A DNA stretch of 64,000 bases from Cupriavidus sp. YR651 (GTDB taxonomy: Bacteria > Pseudomonadota > Gammaproteobacteria > Burkholderiales > Burkholderiaceae), in the NCBI RefSeq assembly GCF_900101625.1, contig NZ_FMYZ01000001.1, positions 1 to 64,000 on the forward strand, read 5' to 3'. Below, piece by piece: positions 52,876-61,191 of this stretch. A program made the position numbers and the translations under genes. The notes below the pieces were generated by a model. That model was given only the letters and a program-made list of their open reading frames with translations, had not been told where the DNA came from and searched no databases. Numbering within the stretch: the stretch's first letter is position 1; each line of letters opens with the position of its first letter.

Positions 52876-53526
52876 TCATGCACTGCCAAGATAACGCTTG
52901 AACCATTGTGCGGCCAGTTGCGCGACCGACTCCAGCGCGCCGGGCTCCTCGAACAAGTGCGTGGCGCCAGGCACAATCGCCAATTCCTTCGCGCATGCAA
53001 GCATCGCAAACGCAAACTCGTTGCGTTCGATGACGCTGGTGTCCAATCCGCCAACAATCAGCAAGGTCGGTGCCGGCAACTTCGTCAGAGCATCGGGGCC
53101 GGCCAGATCGACCCTGCCACCGCGCGAGACAATCGCGCCGATGCGGATGGGAGACAGGCTCGCGGCGCGGATCGACGCGGCAGCGCCAATGCTGGCGCCA
53201 AAGTAGCCTAATGGCAGCGGTGTGGCCAACTGGCGCGTTACCCACTCTGTTGCCTGCAAGAGCCGTCCGGCCAGCAGGCCGACGTCGAAGCGAATGGCCT
53301 GCACGCTGTCCTCCTCGGGCGTGAGCAGGTCCATCAGCAGCGTCCCTATGCCGCTTCGATTGAGCTCGGCGGCCACGAACTTGTTGCGCGGGCTGTGTCG
53401 GGAGCTGCCGCTGCCATGCGCGAACAATACAAAGGCGCTTGCGCCTGGCGGCAGCGCGAGAATGCCGTGCAGACCCAGGCTGCCGGCCGGCAGCACAACT
53501 TCCCTTGTGTCGGAGCGAATTCCCAC
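52876..53526 (-). CDS. Alpha/beta hydrolase, dienelactone hydrolase-like
   Basis: A 216-residue alpha/beta hydrolase. The nucleophile elbow GASIG places S112 in the triad, with D162 (GGLDTS) and H190 (GATHLFEEPG). The oxyanion-type AHGSGSSRHSPRN lies near residue 36-48. Members of this group are annotated as dienelactone hydrolase-like or phosphoribosyltransferase-linked proteins in other bacteria, with no firm substrate. The start is a GTG at 53524-53526 with GGAG 8 bases upstream. It faces away from the isochorismatase gene end. Confidence 0.82.
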   Translation of the reverse strand: MGIRSDTREVVLPAGSLGLHGILALPPGASAFVLFAHGSGSSRHSPRNKFVAAELNRSGIGTLLMDLLTPEEDSVQAIRFDVGLLAGRLLQATEWVTRQLATPLPLGYFGASIGAAASIRAASLSPIRIGAIVSRGGRVDLAGPDALTKLPAPTLLIVGGLDTSVIERNEFAFAMLACAKELAIVPGATHLFEEPGALESVAQLAAQWFKRYLGSA

Positions 53527-53654
53527 GCCAGTTTCTCCGGTTGATCAGTTCCTCCGTCTGATCGCACTCCCCCCGCGTTCACCCTTCCCTGCCACTCCAC
53601 TATCGTGTAGCAGTCAAACCAGTGGATCGCACCGACTCACCCTATGTCTTTGGC

Positions 53655-54140
53655 CTATGTCTTCGGCGTGTCCAGCGTTACCTTGGCCGGAGCGATTGCC
53701 CCGACATCGCCCCACGACTTCGTCTCGTAGCGGAATTCAGCGACCGCGCAAGTCGGCATTTCCAGGTTGCCGTCCGATAATCCGCTCGCGAGTTCGCTCA
53801 TCCCGGGATTGTGACCAAACAGCATGGCACTGCCCAGTTTGTTGTCGAGTGTGCGAACCACCGCTAGCAGGCTCTCGGCGCTGCTGGCGTACAACCTTTC
53901 GTCGACGGCTATGTCCTGCGTTGCGTAGCCGATCTCGCCGGCGACCAGTTGCGCGGTCTTCAGTGCACGTAGCGCCGGGCTGGAGAGGATCACGTCGGGC
54001 TTCACGTTGCGGCCGGCCAGGCGCCTGCCCATTTCTGGCGCCTGCCGCAAGCCGCGCTCGTTCAAGGGACGATCGTGGTCCGACAACCCGGGGTCGTCGC
54101 GGCTCGATTTGGCGTGCCGGAATAGATACAGTGTTTTCAT
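53655..54140 (-). CDS. sixA: SixA-type phosphohistidine phosphatase
   Basis: A 161-residue member of the histidine phosphatase superfamily (branch 1). The RHG-type motif reads FRHAKSS (R8, H9 nucleophile), and the second catalytic His is in LFGHNPGMSEL. SixA removes phosphate from histidine phosphotransfer domains and from phosphotransfer proteins. The start at 54138-54140 is preferred because it places the RHA motif at the usual distance from the N-terminus; an in-frame ATG nine codons upstream exists. No partner kinase is adjacent. Confidence 0.87.
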   Translation of the reverse strand: MKTLYLFRHAKSSRDDPGLSDHDRPLNERGLRQAPEMGRRLAGRNVKPDVILSSPALRALKTAQLVAGEIGYATQDIAVDERLYASSAESLLAVVRTLDNKLGSAMLFGHNPGMSELASGLSDGNLEMPTCAVAEFRYETKSWGDVGAIAPAKVTLDTPKT

Positions 54141-54319
54141 GGCGAGTGGTGGGTGGACCGCAAACATTCCGGTCGTGAGGCAGGGTTATGTCACGATGAC
54201 AACGGCTTCAATTCAGCCCTGCCAGGATCCACTCTAGGTCAGCTTGCTGACACTGGGGGGTGCATCAGAGTTCGGAAGAAGTCGCTCGTTCGCGACGGCC
54301 GTCACCACCAGCTCGCCCC

Positions 54320-55543
54320 TCATTCCAACCGATGCGCTGCCAACTCCAGCGTTTCCGTGACTTGCGCGGTGCTGGCCTCGAACCGTACGACGCGGCCGAT
54401 GTCGGGGGCATACCAGGCGACCGCCTTGTACTGTTGGGTGAAGCGGGCCCCCGATATCGGTTGCAGCCTGTAGCCACGATACGCGATGCGGATGGCGCGG
54501 TACGTTCCGCCCGGTACCGTGATATCCGATTCGCCCGTGGCGATACCCTCAAGGTCAGTCTGGGCACCACTGCCGTGCTGTCGATACGAATACTTCCAGC
54601 GGGCACCAACCTTGACACCGGCAGGTACCCATCCCGATGGCGGTGATGCCACATCGAATTCGCCGGCGCTCGGCGTATTGATACGCTCGAGCGTACCGTC
54701 GGCACGTTCGATCCGGGCGCCCTGGTTGAAGATCACGCGCTCATTCTCGATGCGATCGACCCGGTAGGTCACATCCGTGCGCTTGCGGGTGAGATTGTCG
54801 GTCAGAACGTATTGCCAGACTTCTCCGACGCGTGGCGAGTCACCGCTCGCCCTGGCATCTGAAGCGGTTGTCCCGGCAGCCACCGCGGCGGTGTTGTTTG
54901 CAGCGGGACGGTAGCTTGCCAAAGCTGCCGCACCACGTGCACTGATGTCTCGTACCCATGCGGCCGGCACGGCGCGTTGCCGCCCATTCGCCGAGGTATT
55001 GTCACTGACGAGGATGCCGACAAGGCGGCCGCCGTCGTCGAACAGGGCGCCGCCGTTGGCGCCAGCTTCGGGCGTGCCGGACAGTTCGATTGCCGACAGC
55101 CTGCCGTCGTCTCCTGCCTGCAGGCCAACAACCGTGGACTCGCGCACGGCAACCGCCTGGCCCAACAGCGCCGCGATCACCATCTTCTGCCCCAGCGCCG
55201 GTACGGCCGGGGTCGCCGACAGCGTCTCGCCGTTTCCAGGCAGATTCGGTACGTTGACCAAGCACAGGTTGCGCTCGGTGTCCGGCGCCGCCAGCGCGGC
55301 TTCGTAGGTCACTTTGTCGCGTACCACCGCAATCGATCGCGCGCCGGCCAGCAGGCTGCATGCCGTGACTACCTGATTCGGACCTACCGCCACGCCAGAA
55401 CCGGTGCGTGCCTGCGTTGCCTGCGCGCCTTGGGCGCGCACCGCGTATACGTTTGCAGTGAATTGCCCAAGCCCGACTGCTCCGGCGGGCATGACTGAAG
55501 CGACAAGGAGGCTGAACAGTAGGGATCGGCAGGAAAGGAGCAT
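54320..55543 (-). CDS. Secreted trypsin-fold protein with a lost catalytic triad
   Basis: A 407-residue exported protein with a signal peptide (core LLFSLLVASVMPAGA). Residues about 30-210 align with HtrA/trypsin-like protease domains, but all three catalytic positions have changed: the VVTNAHV-type motif reads VVTACSL (His to S63), the Asp position is N92 (ERNLCLV), and GNSGGPLFD reads GANGGALFD (Ser to N163). The rest of the fold is kept. Residues about 235-407 form a separate beta-rich domain, with repeated GARIERADGT- and GARWKYSYR-type segments, of unknown family. AGGAG lies 4 bases before the ATG. It is followed by sixA. It may bind peptides or inhibit proteases in the periplasm. Confidence 0.75.
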   Translation of the reverse strand: MLLSCRSLLFSLLVASVMPAGAVGLGQFTANVYAVRAQGAQATQARTGSGVAVGPNQVVTACSLLAGARSIAVVRDKVTYEAALAAPDTERNLCLVNVPNLPGNGETLSATPAVPALGQKMVIAALLGQAVAVRESTVVGLQAGDDGRLSAIELSGTPEAGANGGALFDDGGRLVGILVSDNTSANGRQRAVPAAWVRDISARGAAALASYRPAANNTAAVAAGTTASDARASGDSPRVGEVWQYVLTDNLTRKRTDVTYRVDRIENERVIFNQGARIERADGTLERINTPSAGEFDVASPPSGWVPAGVKVGARWKYSYRQHGSGAQTDLEGIATGESDITVPGGTYRAIRIAYRGYRLQPISGARFTQQYKAVAWYAPDIGRVVRFEASTAQVTETLELAAHRLE

Positions 55544-55564
55544 GGTCTGAAAAAACGAGAGTGA

Positions 55565-55702
55565 TCAGGCGGACGTCCGGGCACGCCGACGTCCTACATC
55601 ATGAAGTTGCTGCAGGGCTTCAGCGCGATGGCAACAGGTAATGGACGCGCAGCCACCCGCCAGGCTGACGCTGGCGGCGACCAGACACACAGATACCCGC
55701 AT
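55565..55702 (-). CDS. Possible 45-residue small lipoprotein
   Basis: The frame begins MRVSVCLVAASVSLAGGCAS, a plausible signal with a lipobox-like end (LAGGC), and continues with a short Arg-rich tail. AGGGAA lies 4 bases before the ATG. It is 21 bases upstream of the inactive-protease gene in the same direction, so the two may be co-transcribed. No family recognised. Confidence 0.4.
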   Translation of the reverse strand: MRVSVCLVAASVSLAGGCASITCCHRAEALQQLHDVGRRRARTSA

Positions 55703-56106
55703 GTTTCCCTGAGAACTTACTGTGAGTTGTTGTTGGTTTTTCTTACCCAGCGTGTCGCGGGTGGCAAGTAATGTAGCAAGAGCGCCAACCCCGCCATCCC
55801 CCGCTAACGAGGGGTGGCGATCGGTGGCTTGCCGCAGCCGGGTCGCGGCGTCGGTAAGCGCGGGACACACCGGCAACGCCGCGTAGCAATGCGCATACAC
55901 AACGGTGCTTGGCAGCGTGGAGAATGGTGGCCCTCCACCGACGCAGGCAACCCAACCTGCATCAATAAGCGGGGAATGACGATCGGTGCTGCGACGGTCT
56001 GGCGCACGGCGACCAGCATGCTCAATTGCCCGCGAGAACAGGTCGGAACCAACCACAAGCGGCCGATCGGGCGATAATCGCGACGGTTCCGCTCTCCGTC
56101 AACAAC
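55703..56106. other. 404-base divergent intergenic region
   Basis: The minus-strand open frame runs on through this stretch to 56056 but lacks a start with a ribosome-binding site, and its translation shows no family. Several short GC-rich inverted repeats occur. It must hold the promoters of the leftward pair and of the rightward dipeptidase. Confidence 0.5.
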
Positions 56107-57573
56107 ATGAAAATCGAGTTCCAGCAAGCGCCGTTGCAGTTGGATTGGGCCGAAATTCGCAGCGATGCTGCGGTCGCGTGGCACTCGACGGAAGTGGAGA
56201 TCGTCGGCTGGATGATTCCACTCGATCCGGGCTCGAACGCGGCCGACTATTTCGTGCTCGCCGCGTCGGAGCCTTGCTGTGGCAGTTGCCCCCCGTGCGA
56301 TCCACTAACCAGCCTGGAAGTCTTCGCAAGCGGCAGCGTCGCGTTGCACGCGGGGCCGCTTCGTCTGCGTGGCCGGCTTCTGCGCCTGCAGGATGATCCG
56401 GCCGGTTGGCGATATCGACTGGAGGGAGCGGAGCTCGCGCAGGAACCCGGCGCTATCACGACGTCGACCCTCAGGCCGAACCGACGTGCGTTTCTTGCCT
56501 TGGGGGCTGCGCTAGGGCTCGCTGCATGCGCGCCCGGACGTTCCGCCGGCCAGGCCGAGCCGCGCGAAGGCGAGTCGGCTCCGTGGCGTGCGTCCGCAGG
56601 TGTCGTGACAATTGACATGCACAGCCATGCCGGTCGCGTGACGATGTCGCGCGACCCGGCGATTGGCGCGCATCGTCCGTTCACGCCCTTGAGCGCACCA
56701 ATGGTCGCAGGTGGCATGAACGTGATTTGCATTGCGATTGTGACGGATACCCTCGTCACGCGCGTCTCCGCCGATCGCAGGCGCTTCGAGGCGTGGCGCA
56801 AGCCGGAGCCGGGCGAGCTCTATCGGCTGTCCCAGGACGCATTCGAGCGCGCGAAGGCGCTCGTCGAGCACGAAAGGATCAGCGTCGTCACGCATGCGGA
56901 CGCGCTTGCGTCAGCCGAGGCAGCCGGGCCTCGCGCGATCATTTCGGCGGAAGGTGCGGATTTTCTCGAAGGCAGACTTGAGCGTGTCGACGAAGCCTTT
57001 ACGCAGCATCAGCTGCGACACCTGCAGTTGACCCACTATCGCGTCAACGAACTCGGTGACATCCAGACGGAAGCCCCGGTTCACGGCGGCCTGACTGATT
57101 TCGGCGCCGACGTGGTACGCCGCTGCAACGCGCTGGGCATCGTGGTCGACGTGGCGCACGGCACCTTCGATCTCGTGAAGCGTGCGGCCGCCGTGACGAC
57201 GAAGCCGCTGGTCCTGTCGCATACCGCGCTGGCCACGCGTCCGACTGGGCGAGGCCGATTGATCTCAGCCGATCATGCGCGCGCGGTCGCGGAAACGGGC
57301 GGCGTGATCGGCGTGTGGCCGAGTTCCAGTTCGTTCCACAACCTGCAGGACATGGCACATGGCTTCAGGCGCATGGCCGACGTGGTGGGCGTCGACCACG
57401 TAGGGCTTGGCACGGACATGCTCGGCTTCATTTCCCCACCTGTGTTCACCAGCTACGCGCAGTTGCCATCCCTCGGCAGCGCCTTGCTCGCTGCCGGGTT
57501 CTCGCAATCTGAAACCGAGCAGATCCTGGGTGGCAACTATCGACGCGTCTTCGCGGCTTCGGTAGCGAACTAG
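56107..57573 (+). CDS. M19 membrane-dipeptidase-family protein with an internal Tat/lipoprotein signal
   Basis: A 488-residue frame. Residues about 165-488 are an M19 (renal-type) dipeptidase barrel with the zinc ligands H172 and H174 (DMHSH), E282 (SAEGAD), H351 and H372 (LSHTAL), and D437 (GLGTDMLG). Before it lies RPNRRAFLALGAALGLAAC (residues 123-141), a twin-arginine plus lipobox signal that should be N-terminal. Residues 1-120 form another domain with GWMIPLDPG and CCGSCPPC, like the DUF3299-type OB-fold group. Either translation restarts internally or two proteins have fused. No clear ribosome-binding site precedes 56107. Function: probable dipeptidase anchored outside the inner membrane. 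Confidence 0.75.
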   Translation: MKIEFQQAPLQLDWAEIRSDAAVAWHSTEVEIVGWMIPLDPGSNAADYFVLAASEPCCGSCPPCDPLTSLEVFASGSVALHAGPLRLRGRLLRLQDDPAGWRYRLEGAELAQEPGAITTSTLRPNRRAFLALGAALGLAACAPGRSAGQAEPREGESAPWRASAGVVTIDMHSHAGRVTMSRDPAIGAHRPFTPLSAPMVAGGMNVICIAIVTDTLVTRVSADRRRFEAWRKPEPGELYRLSQDAFERAKALVEHERISVVTHADALASAEAAGPRAIISAEGADFLEGRLERVDEAFTQHQLRHLQLTHYRVNELGDIQTEAPVHGGLTDFGADVVRRCNALGIVVDVAHGTFDLVKRAAAVTTKPLVLSHTALATRPTGRGRLISADHARAVAETGGVIGVWPSSSSFHNLQDMAHGFRRMADVVGVDHVGLGTDMLGFISPPVFTSYAQLPSLGSALLAAGFSQSETEQILGGNYRRVFAASVAN

Positions 57574-57762
57574 GACACATTGGGGGGCGTCGCGAAGGCG
57601 GACATTGGTGTCCGGTACATTGAGCGTAGAATCGAGACAGCTCGGAAAGAACTTGCCGTGAAAACAAGAGCTTACGCGCGACACAATCTATCTCTACTAA
57701 TATGCATGTCCGGACGCCGGCGTCCGTTGATTACCTGTTAGGCGTCTACACGGAGGCAAACG

Positions 57763-58425
57763 ATGGCACGCGTTCGCGTTGAGGGCTTCACCATCTCGCT
57801 CGACGGATACGGAGCGGGCCCGAATCAAGACATCAACAATCCGCTCGGCGTTGGCGGGACGGACCTGCACCAGTGGCTACTCCCGACACGCACGTTCCAG
57901 CGGACCTTGTTCGGCAAGGACGGCGGCACCACCGGGGTTGACGATGATTTCGCCGCCCGTGGCTTTCAGAATGTTGGGGCCTGGATTCTTGGAAGGAACA
58001 TGTTCGGACCCATTCGTGGAGACTGGCCGGACACAAACTGGAAAGGCTGGTGGGGAGACAATCCACCGTATCACGCTCCAGTCTTCATCCTGACCCATCA
58101 TGCTCGCCCCCCCATCGAGATGGAAGGCGACACGACGTTCCACTTCATAACAGGAGGCATTCGCGAGGCGCTCGACCGCGCACGCGAGGCCGCTGCCGGC
58201 ATGGACGTGCGGATCGGCGGTGGGCCGGACACCATCCGGCAGTATCTTCGTGAGGGCCTCATCGATGAACTGCACATTGCTATCGCCCCGGTCCTGCTCG
58301 GCCGGGGCGAATCGCTGTTCGAAGGGGTTGACTTGCGGGCTCTGGGATACGAATGCGTTGAATCCGTAGCGTCGGAGAAGGCCACGCATGTCGTCCTACG
58401 GCGCCAAGGGCACACGGACGCCTGA
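57763..58425 (+). CDS. RibD_C/dihydrofolate reductase-family reductase
   Basis: A 220-residue protein of the RibD C-terminal/DHFR-like family. ISLDGYGAGPNQ at the N-terminus, a WILGRNMFGPIRGDW segment and the NADPH-binding GGGPDTIRQYLREGLIDELH (near residue 148-167) are standard, and APVLLGRGESLF closes the core. Such stand-alone proteins reduce small pterin- or flavin-like compounds of unknown identity. GGAGG lies 8 bases before the ATG. Confidence 0.87.
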   Translation: MARVRVEGFTISLDGYGAGPNQDINNPLGVGGTDLHQWLLPTRTFQRTLFGKDGGTTGVDDDFAARGFQNVGAWILGRNMFGPIRGDWPDTNWKGWWGDNPPYHAPVFILTHHARPPIEMEGDTTFHFITGGIREALDRAREAAAGMDVRIGGGPDTIRQYLREGLIDELHIAIAPVLLGRGESLFEGVDLRALGYECVESVASEKATHVVLRRQGHTDA

Positions 58426-58426
58426 A

Positions 58427-58470
58427 CACTCGCTAAACACTCGTTAAACACTCGCTTAGCACTCGCTGAA
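58427..58470. repeat. Four 11-base tandem repeats
   Basis: CACTCG starts at 58427, 58438, 58449 and 58460, an exact 11-base period with units CACTCGCTAAA, CACTCGTTAAA, CACTCGCTTAG and CACTCGCTGAA. They begin 2 bases after the reductase stop. A period of one helical turn suits aligned binding sites, but replication slippage is equally possible. Confidence 0.85.
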
Positions 58471-58821
58471 GGCGAGCGGTATCCGGCCATGAAGCGTCGT
58501 TCGCCTGCATCGTCATTCGGACATTCGGACGTCTGCTCCACGCCCTTCTTCCCGGCATCGGGGAAACACTGGGGCCCAGCCGGGCAGGCCAACATCATCA
58601 GACGTCGAACCGAAGTCAAGCCGAATCCGTTCCCTTGGAGCGGAGGGAACCTTTATGAGAAGATTGTGCGCCACAAGCGCCGCGAAAAGATGTCCGGGTG
58701 CCATGTTGCACCCGGTGCTTCTCATCCTTGCCAAAACCAAACCATAGGCAAGGTTATTCATTGGCGTCTTGTGCGATGTCGTTAGCAGGATTCGCTTACG
58801 CAGCATTCATCAGGAGACTCC
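58471..58821. other. 351-base region upstream of ggt
   Basis: No convincing gene on either strand. It holds a hairpin CCGGGTGC-CATGTT-GCACCCGG (58694-58715), perhaps a terminator or leader structure, and the ggt ribosome-binding site AGGAG. Other short frames lack ribosome-binding sites. Confidence 0.6.
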
Positions 58822-60558
58822 ATGAATCCGAAGTCAGAGTTGCGGTGGTTCACCGCGATTGCATCCATTTGCCTGACGACGAGCTTCGCGCCGTCGTCGT
58901 ACGCAGCTTCCGTTGCGCCGGTCGCCGCCGAGAACGGCATGGTCGTCACCGCGCAGCACCTGGCTACCAGGGTTGGAGTCGATGTACTCAAGCGCGGTGG
59001 CAACGCTGTCGACGCCGCCGTGGCGGTGGGCTACGCGCTGGCCGTGGTGTATCCGGCCGCGGGCAACCTGGGTGGTGGCGGATTCATGACCATCCAGCTG
59101 GCCGACGGCCGCAAGACATTCCTTGACTTCCGGGAGGTTGCGCCAAAGGGTGCCACCGCGAACATGTACCTGGACAAGGACGGCAACGTGATCAAGGGCG
59201 CCTCCACCAAGGGACATCTGGCCGTGGGCGTGCCCGGCACCGTGTCCGGCATGGAGTACGCTCGCCGGAAGTATGGAACGATGAAGCGCACGGACCTGAT
59301 TGCCCCTGCCATCAAGTTCGCCGAGAACGGCTTCACGCTCCAGCAGGGCGACGTGGATATGCTGCTCACCGCAACCAAGGACTTCCAGGAAGACCGTGCC
59401 TCCGGCGCAATCTTCCTGAACAAGGGGCAACCGTTCCAGGTGGGCCAGAAGCTGGTTCAACGCGACCTGGCCAAGACGCTGCGCGCGATCAGCAACGGCG
59501 GCACCGAAGGCTTCTACCAGGGCTGGGTGGGGAAAGCGATCGTCGCCTCCAGCCAGGCTGGGAAGGGCCTGATCACGCAGGCAGATCTTGATGCCTACAA
59601 GACGCGCGAACTGGCGCCGGTCGAGTGCGACTACCGTGGCTATCACGTCGTCTCGGCACCGCCGCCGAGCTCGGGCGGCGTGGTCATCTGCGAGATGCTG
59701 AACATCCTGGAAGGCTACCCGCTCAAGGACCTCGGCTACCACTCCGCGCAGGCCGTGCACTACCAGATCGAAGCCATGCGCCACGCCTATGTGGATCGCA
59801 ACAGCTACCTGGGCGATCCGGATTTCGTGAAAAACCCGCTGGACCGCCTCCTGGACAAGAACTACGCCGCCAGGATTCGCGCGGCGATCGACCCGAAGAA
59901 GGCAGGCGTTTCGAAGGACATCAAGCCCGGCGTGGAGCCGCATGAAGGCAGCAACACCACGCATTACTCGATTGCCGACAAGGATGGCAACGCCGTTTCC
60001 GTCACGTACACGCTCAACGACTGGTTTGGCGCGAAGGTCACTGCGGCAACGACAGGCGTGGTCCTGAACGATGAGATGGACGACTTCACCGCCAAGGTCG
60101 GCGTGCCGAACCTGTATGGCCTTGTCCAGGGCGAGGCCAACTCCATTGCCCCAGGCAAGCGCCCGCTGTCCTCGATGAGTCCGACCATCGTCACCAAGGA
60201 CGGCAAGCCGGTGATGGTGGTGGGCACGCCTGGCGGCAGTCGTATCATCACGGCTGTTCTGCTGACCATGATCAATGCCATCGACTACAACATGAACGTG
60301 CAGGAAGCTGTGGACATGCCGCGCTTCCATCAGCAATGGCTGCCGGATCTGACCAATGTGGAGGACTACGCATTGTCCCCGGATACGCGCAAGATCCTGG
60401 AGGACATGGGGCATCGCTTCGGCCCGCCACAGCCTGCCAACCACCTGGCGACGATCATCGTCGGCGCACCGGCTCTCGGTGGCAAGCCGGTCGGCAACAA
60501 CCGCTTCTACGGCGCCAACGACCCGCGCCGCAACACCGGGCTGGCGGCCGGTTATTGA
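58822..60558 (+). CDS. ggt: Gamma-glutamyltransferase
   Basis: A 578-residue gamma-glutamyltransferase precursor. A signal peptide (to about residue 29) directs it to the periplasm. The large-subunit signature with R104 (LDFREVAP) binds the glutamyl carboxylate. The maturation site is at T379 in EGSNTTHYSIAD, where self-cleavage makes the Thr nucleophile of the small subunit, followed by DWFGAKVTA. The enzyme hydrolyses glutathione and other gamma-glutamyl amides. AGGAG precedes the ATG. A strong intrinsic terminator follows. Confidence 0.93.
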   Translation: MNPKSELRWFTAIASICLTTSFAPSSYAASVAPVAAENGMVVTAQHLATRVGVDVLKRGGNAVDAAVAVGYALAVVYPAAGNLGGGGFMTIQLADGRKTFLDFREVAPKGATANMYLDKDGNVIKGASTKGHLAVGVPGTVSGMEYARRKYGTMKRTDLIAPAIKFAENGFTLQQGDVDMLLTATKDFQEDRASGAIFLNKGQPFQVGQKLVQRDLAKTLRAISNGGTEGFYQGWVGKAIVASSQAGKGLITQADLDAYKTRELAPVECDYRGYHVVSAPPPSSGGVVICEMLNILEGYPLKDLGYHSAQAVHYQIEAMRHAYVDRNSYLGDPDFVKNPLDRLLDKNYAARIRAAIDPKKAGVSKDIKPGVEPHEGSNTTHYSIADKDGNAVSVTYTLNDWFGAKVTAATTGVVLNDEMDDFTAKVGVPNLYGLVQGEANSIAPGKRPLSSMSPTIVTKDGKPVMVVGTPGGSRIITAVLLTMINAIDYNMNVQEAVDMPRFHQQWLPDLTNVEDYALSPDTRKILEDMGHRFGPPQPANHLATIIVGAPALGGKPVGNNRFYGANDPRRNTGLAAGY

Positions 60559-60603
60559 TTCGGCATTGCACGCTGGTTGCCCGCTTATGCGGGTAAGAAG
60601 GAT

Positions 60604-60644
60604 GCAAACGGCGCGAGACCAGTCGGCTCGCGCCGTTTGCTTTT
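60604..60644 (+). terminator. Intrinsic terminator after ggt
   Basis: A 14-bp perfect stem (60604-60617 with 60627-60640; core GCAAACGGCGCGAG) with a 9-base loop, followed directly by TTTT. It lies 45 bases after the ggt stop. Confidence 0.92.
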
Positions 60645-60975
60645 CAGCGCCACTCATCGGCCCTCGGCAGATAAATGAAGAACTACGCCCCTCTCAGGGA
60701 GGGGTGGATTTGCATCGCCTAAATCACACGATATCCGTATCATATTCTTTGCACACTTTAAGTGCCTCGGGCGAGGATAGCCCTCGCAAAAAGAATCAAA
60801 AAACGGAATCGGTTGTGGAAGCACTCGGGTCGTTAAGCACGCTGTATCGCAGCGTGCATCAAAGGCGGATCACGCCATTCTTCGTCGCCGCCTTCTGGCG
60901 GACGGATGTCCCATTGAATCCCACCTAACGGGATCCAGTCCTAGCGCACGCCAGGCATTCACTGAAGATCAAACA
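60645..60975 (+). other. Possible structured leader before the envelope operon
   Basis: A 331-base gap without a convincing gene contains three hairpins in a row: CCCCTC/GAGGGG (60688-60704), GCGAGG/CCTCGC (60771-60787) and GCACGCTG/CAGCGTGC (60837-60857). Much of the first half is AT-rich and could hold the promoter. No known riboswitch was recognised. Confidence 0.4.
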
Positions 60976-61191
60976 ATGAATTTTCTTGGAAAGCCAGCTC
61001 GACTGGCTGTGATAGCGCTCGCCCTTACGCTGGCTGCATGCAGTGACAAGGCGGCGGAAAACCCTCCCGCAGCCGAGGTGGCTGCCTCGGCCGTCACTGT
61101 CAAGGCCGGCGACGCTTCGGTAGAAATCAGCGACACCGGCACGGTCGTACGTGCAGGCGACGCCTCCGTATCCATCTCCAACAACAAATGA
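60976..61191 (+). CDS. Small lipoprotein
   Basis: A 71-residue lipoprotein: signal with lipobox LAAC (Cys at residue 22), an Ala/Pro/Glu-rich linker and two near-identical repeats, VKAGDASVEIS and VRAGDASVSIS, which suggest a short beta structure. Its stop overlaps the next start in ATGA, so it is co-translated with the FlgT-like protein. It is probably an outer-membrane part of the same complex. No family recognised. Confidence 0.75.
   Translation: MNFLGKPARLAVIALALTLAACSDKAAENPPAAEVAASAVTVKAGDASVEISDTGTVVRAGDASVSISNNK

Noticed and set aside
58834..60657. 607-codon minus-strand frame opposite ggt
   Set aside because: The plus strand encodes a complete gamma-glutamyltransferase with a signal peptide, catalytic Thr and terminator. 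The antisense translation is His/Arg/Val-rich shadow sequence.
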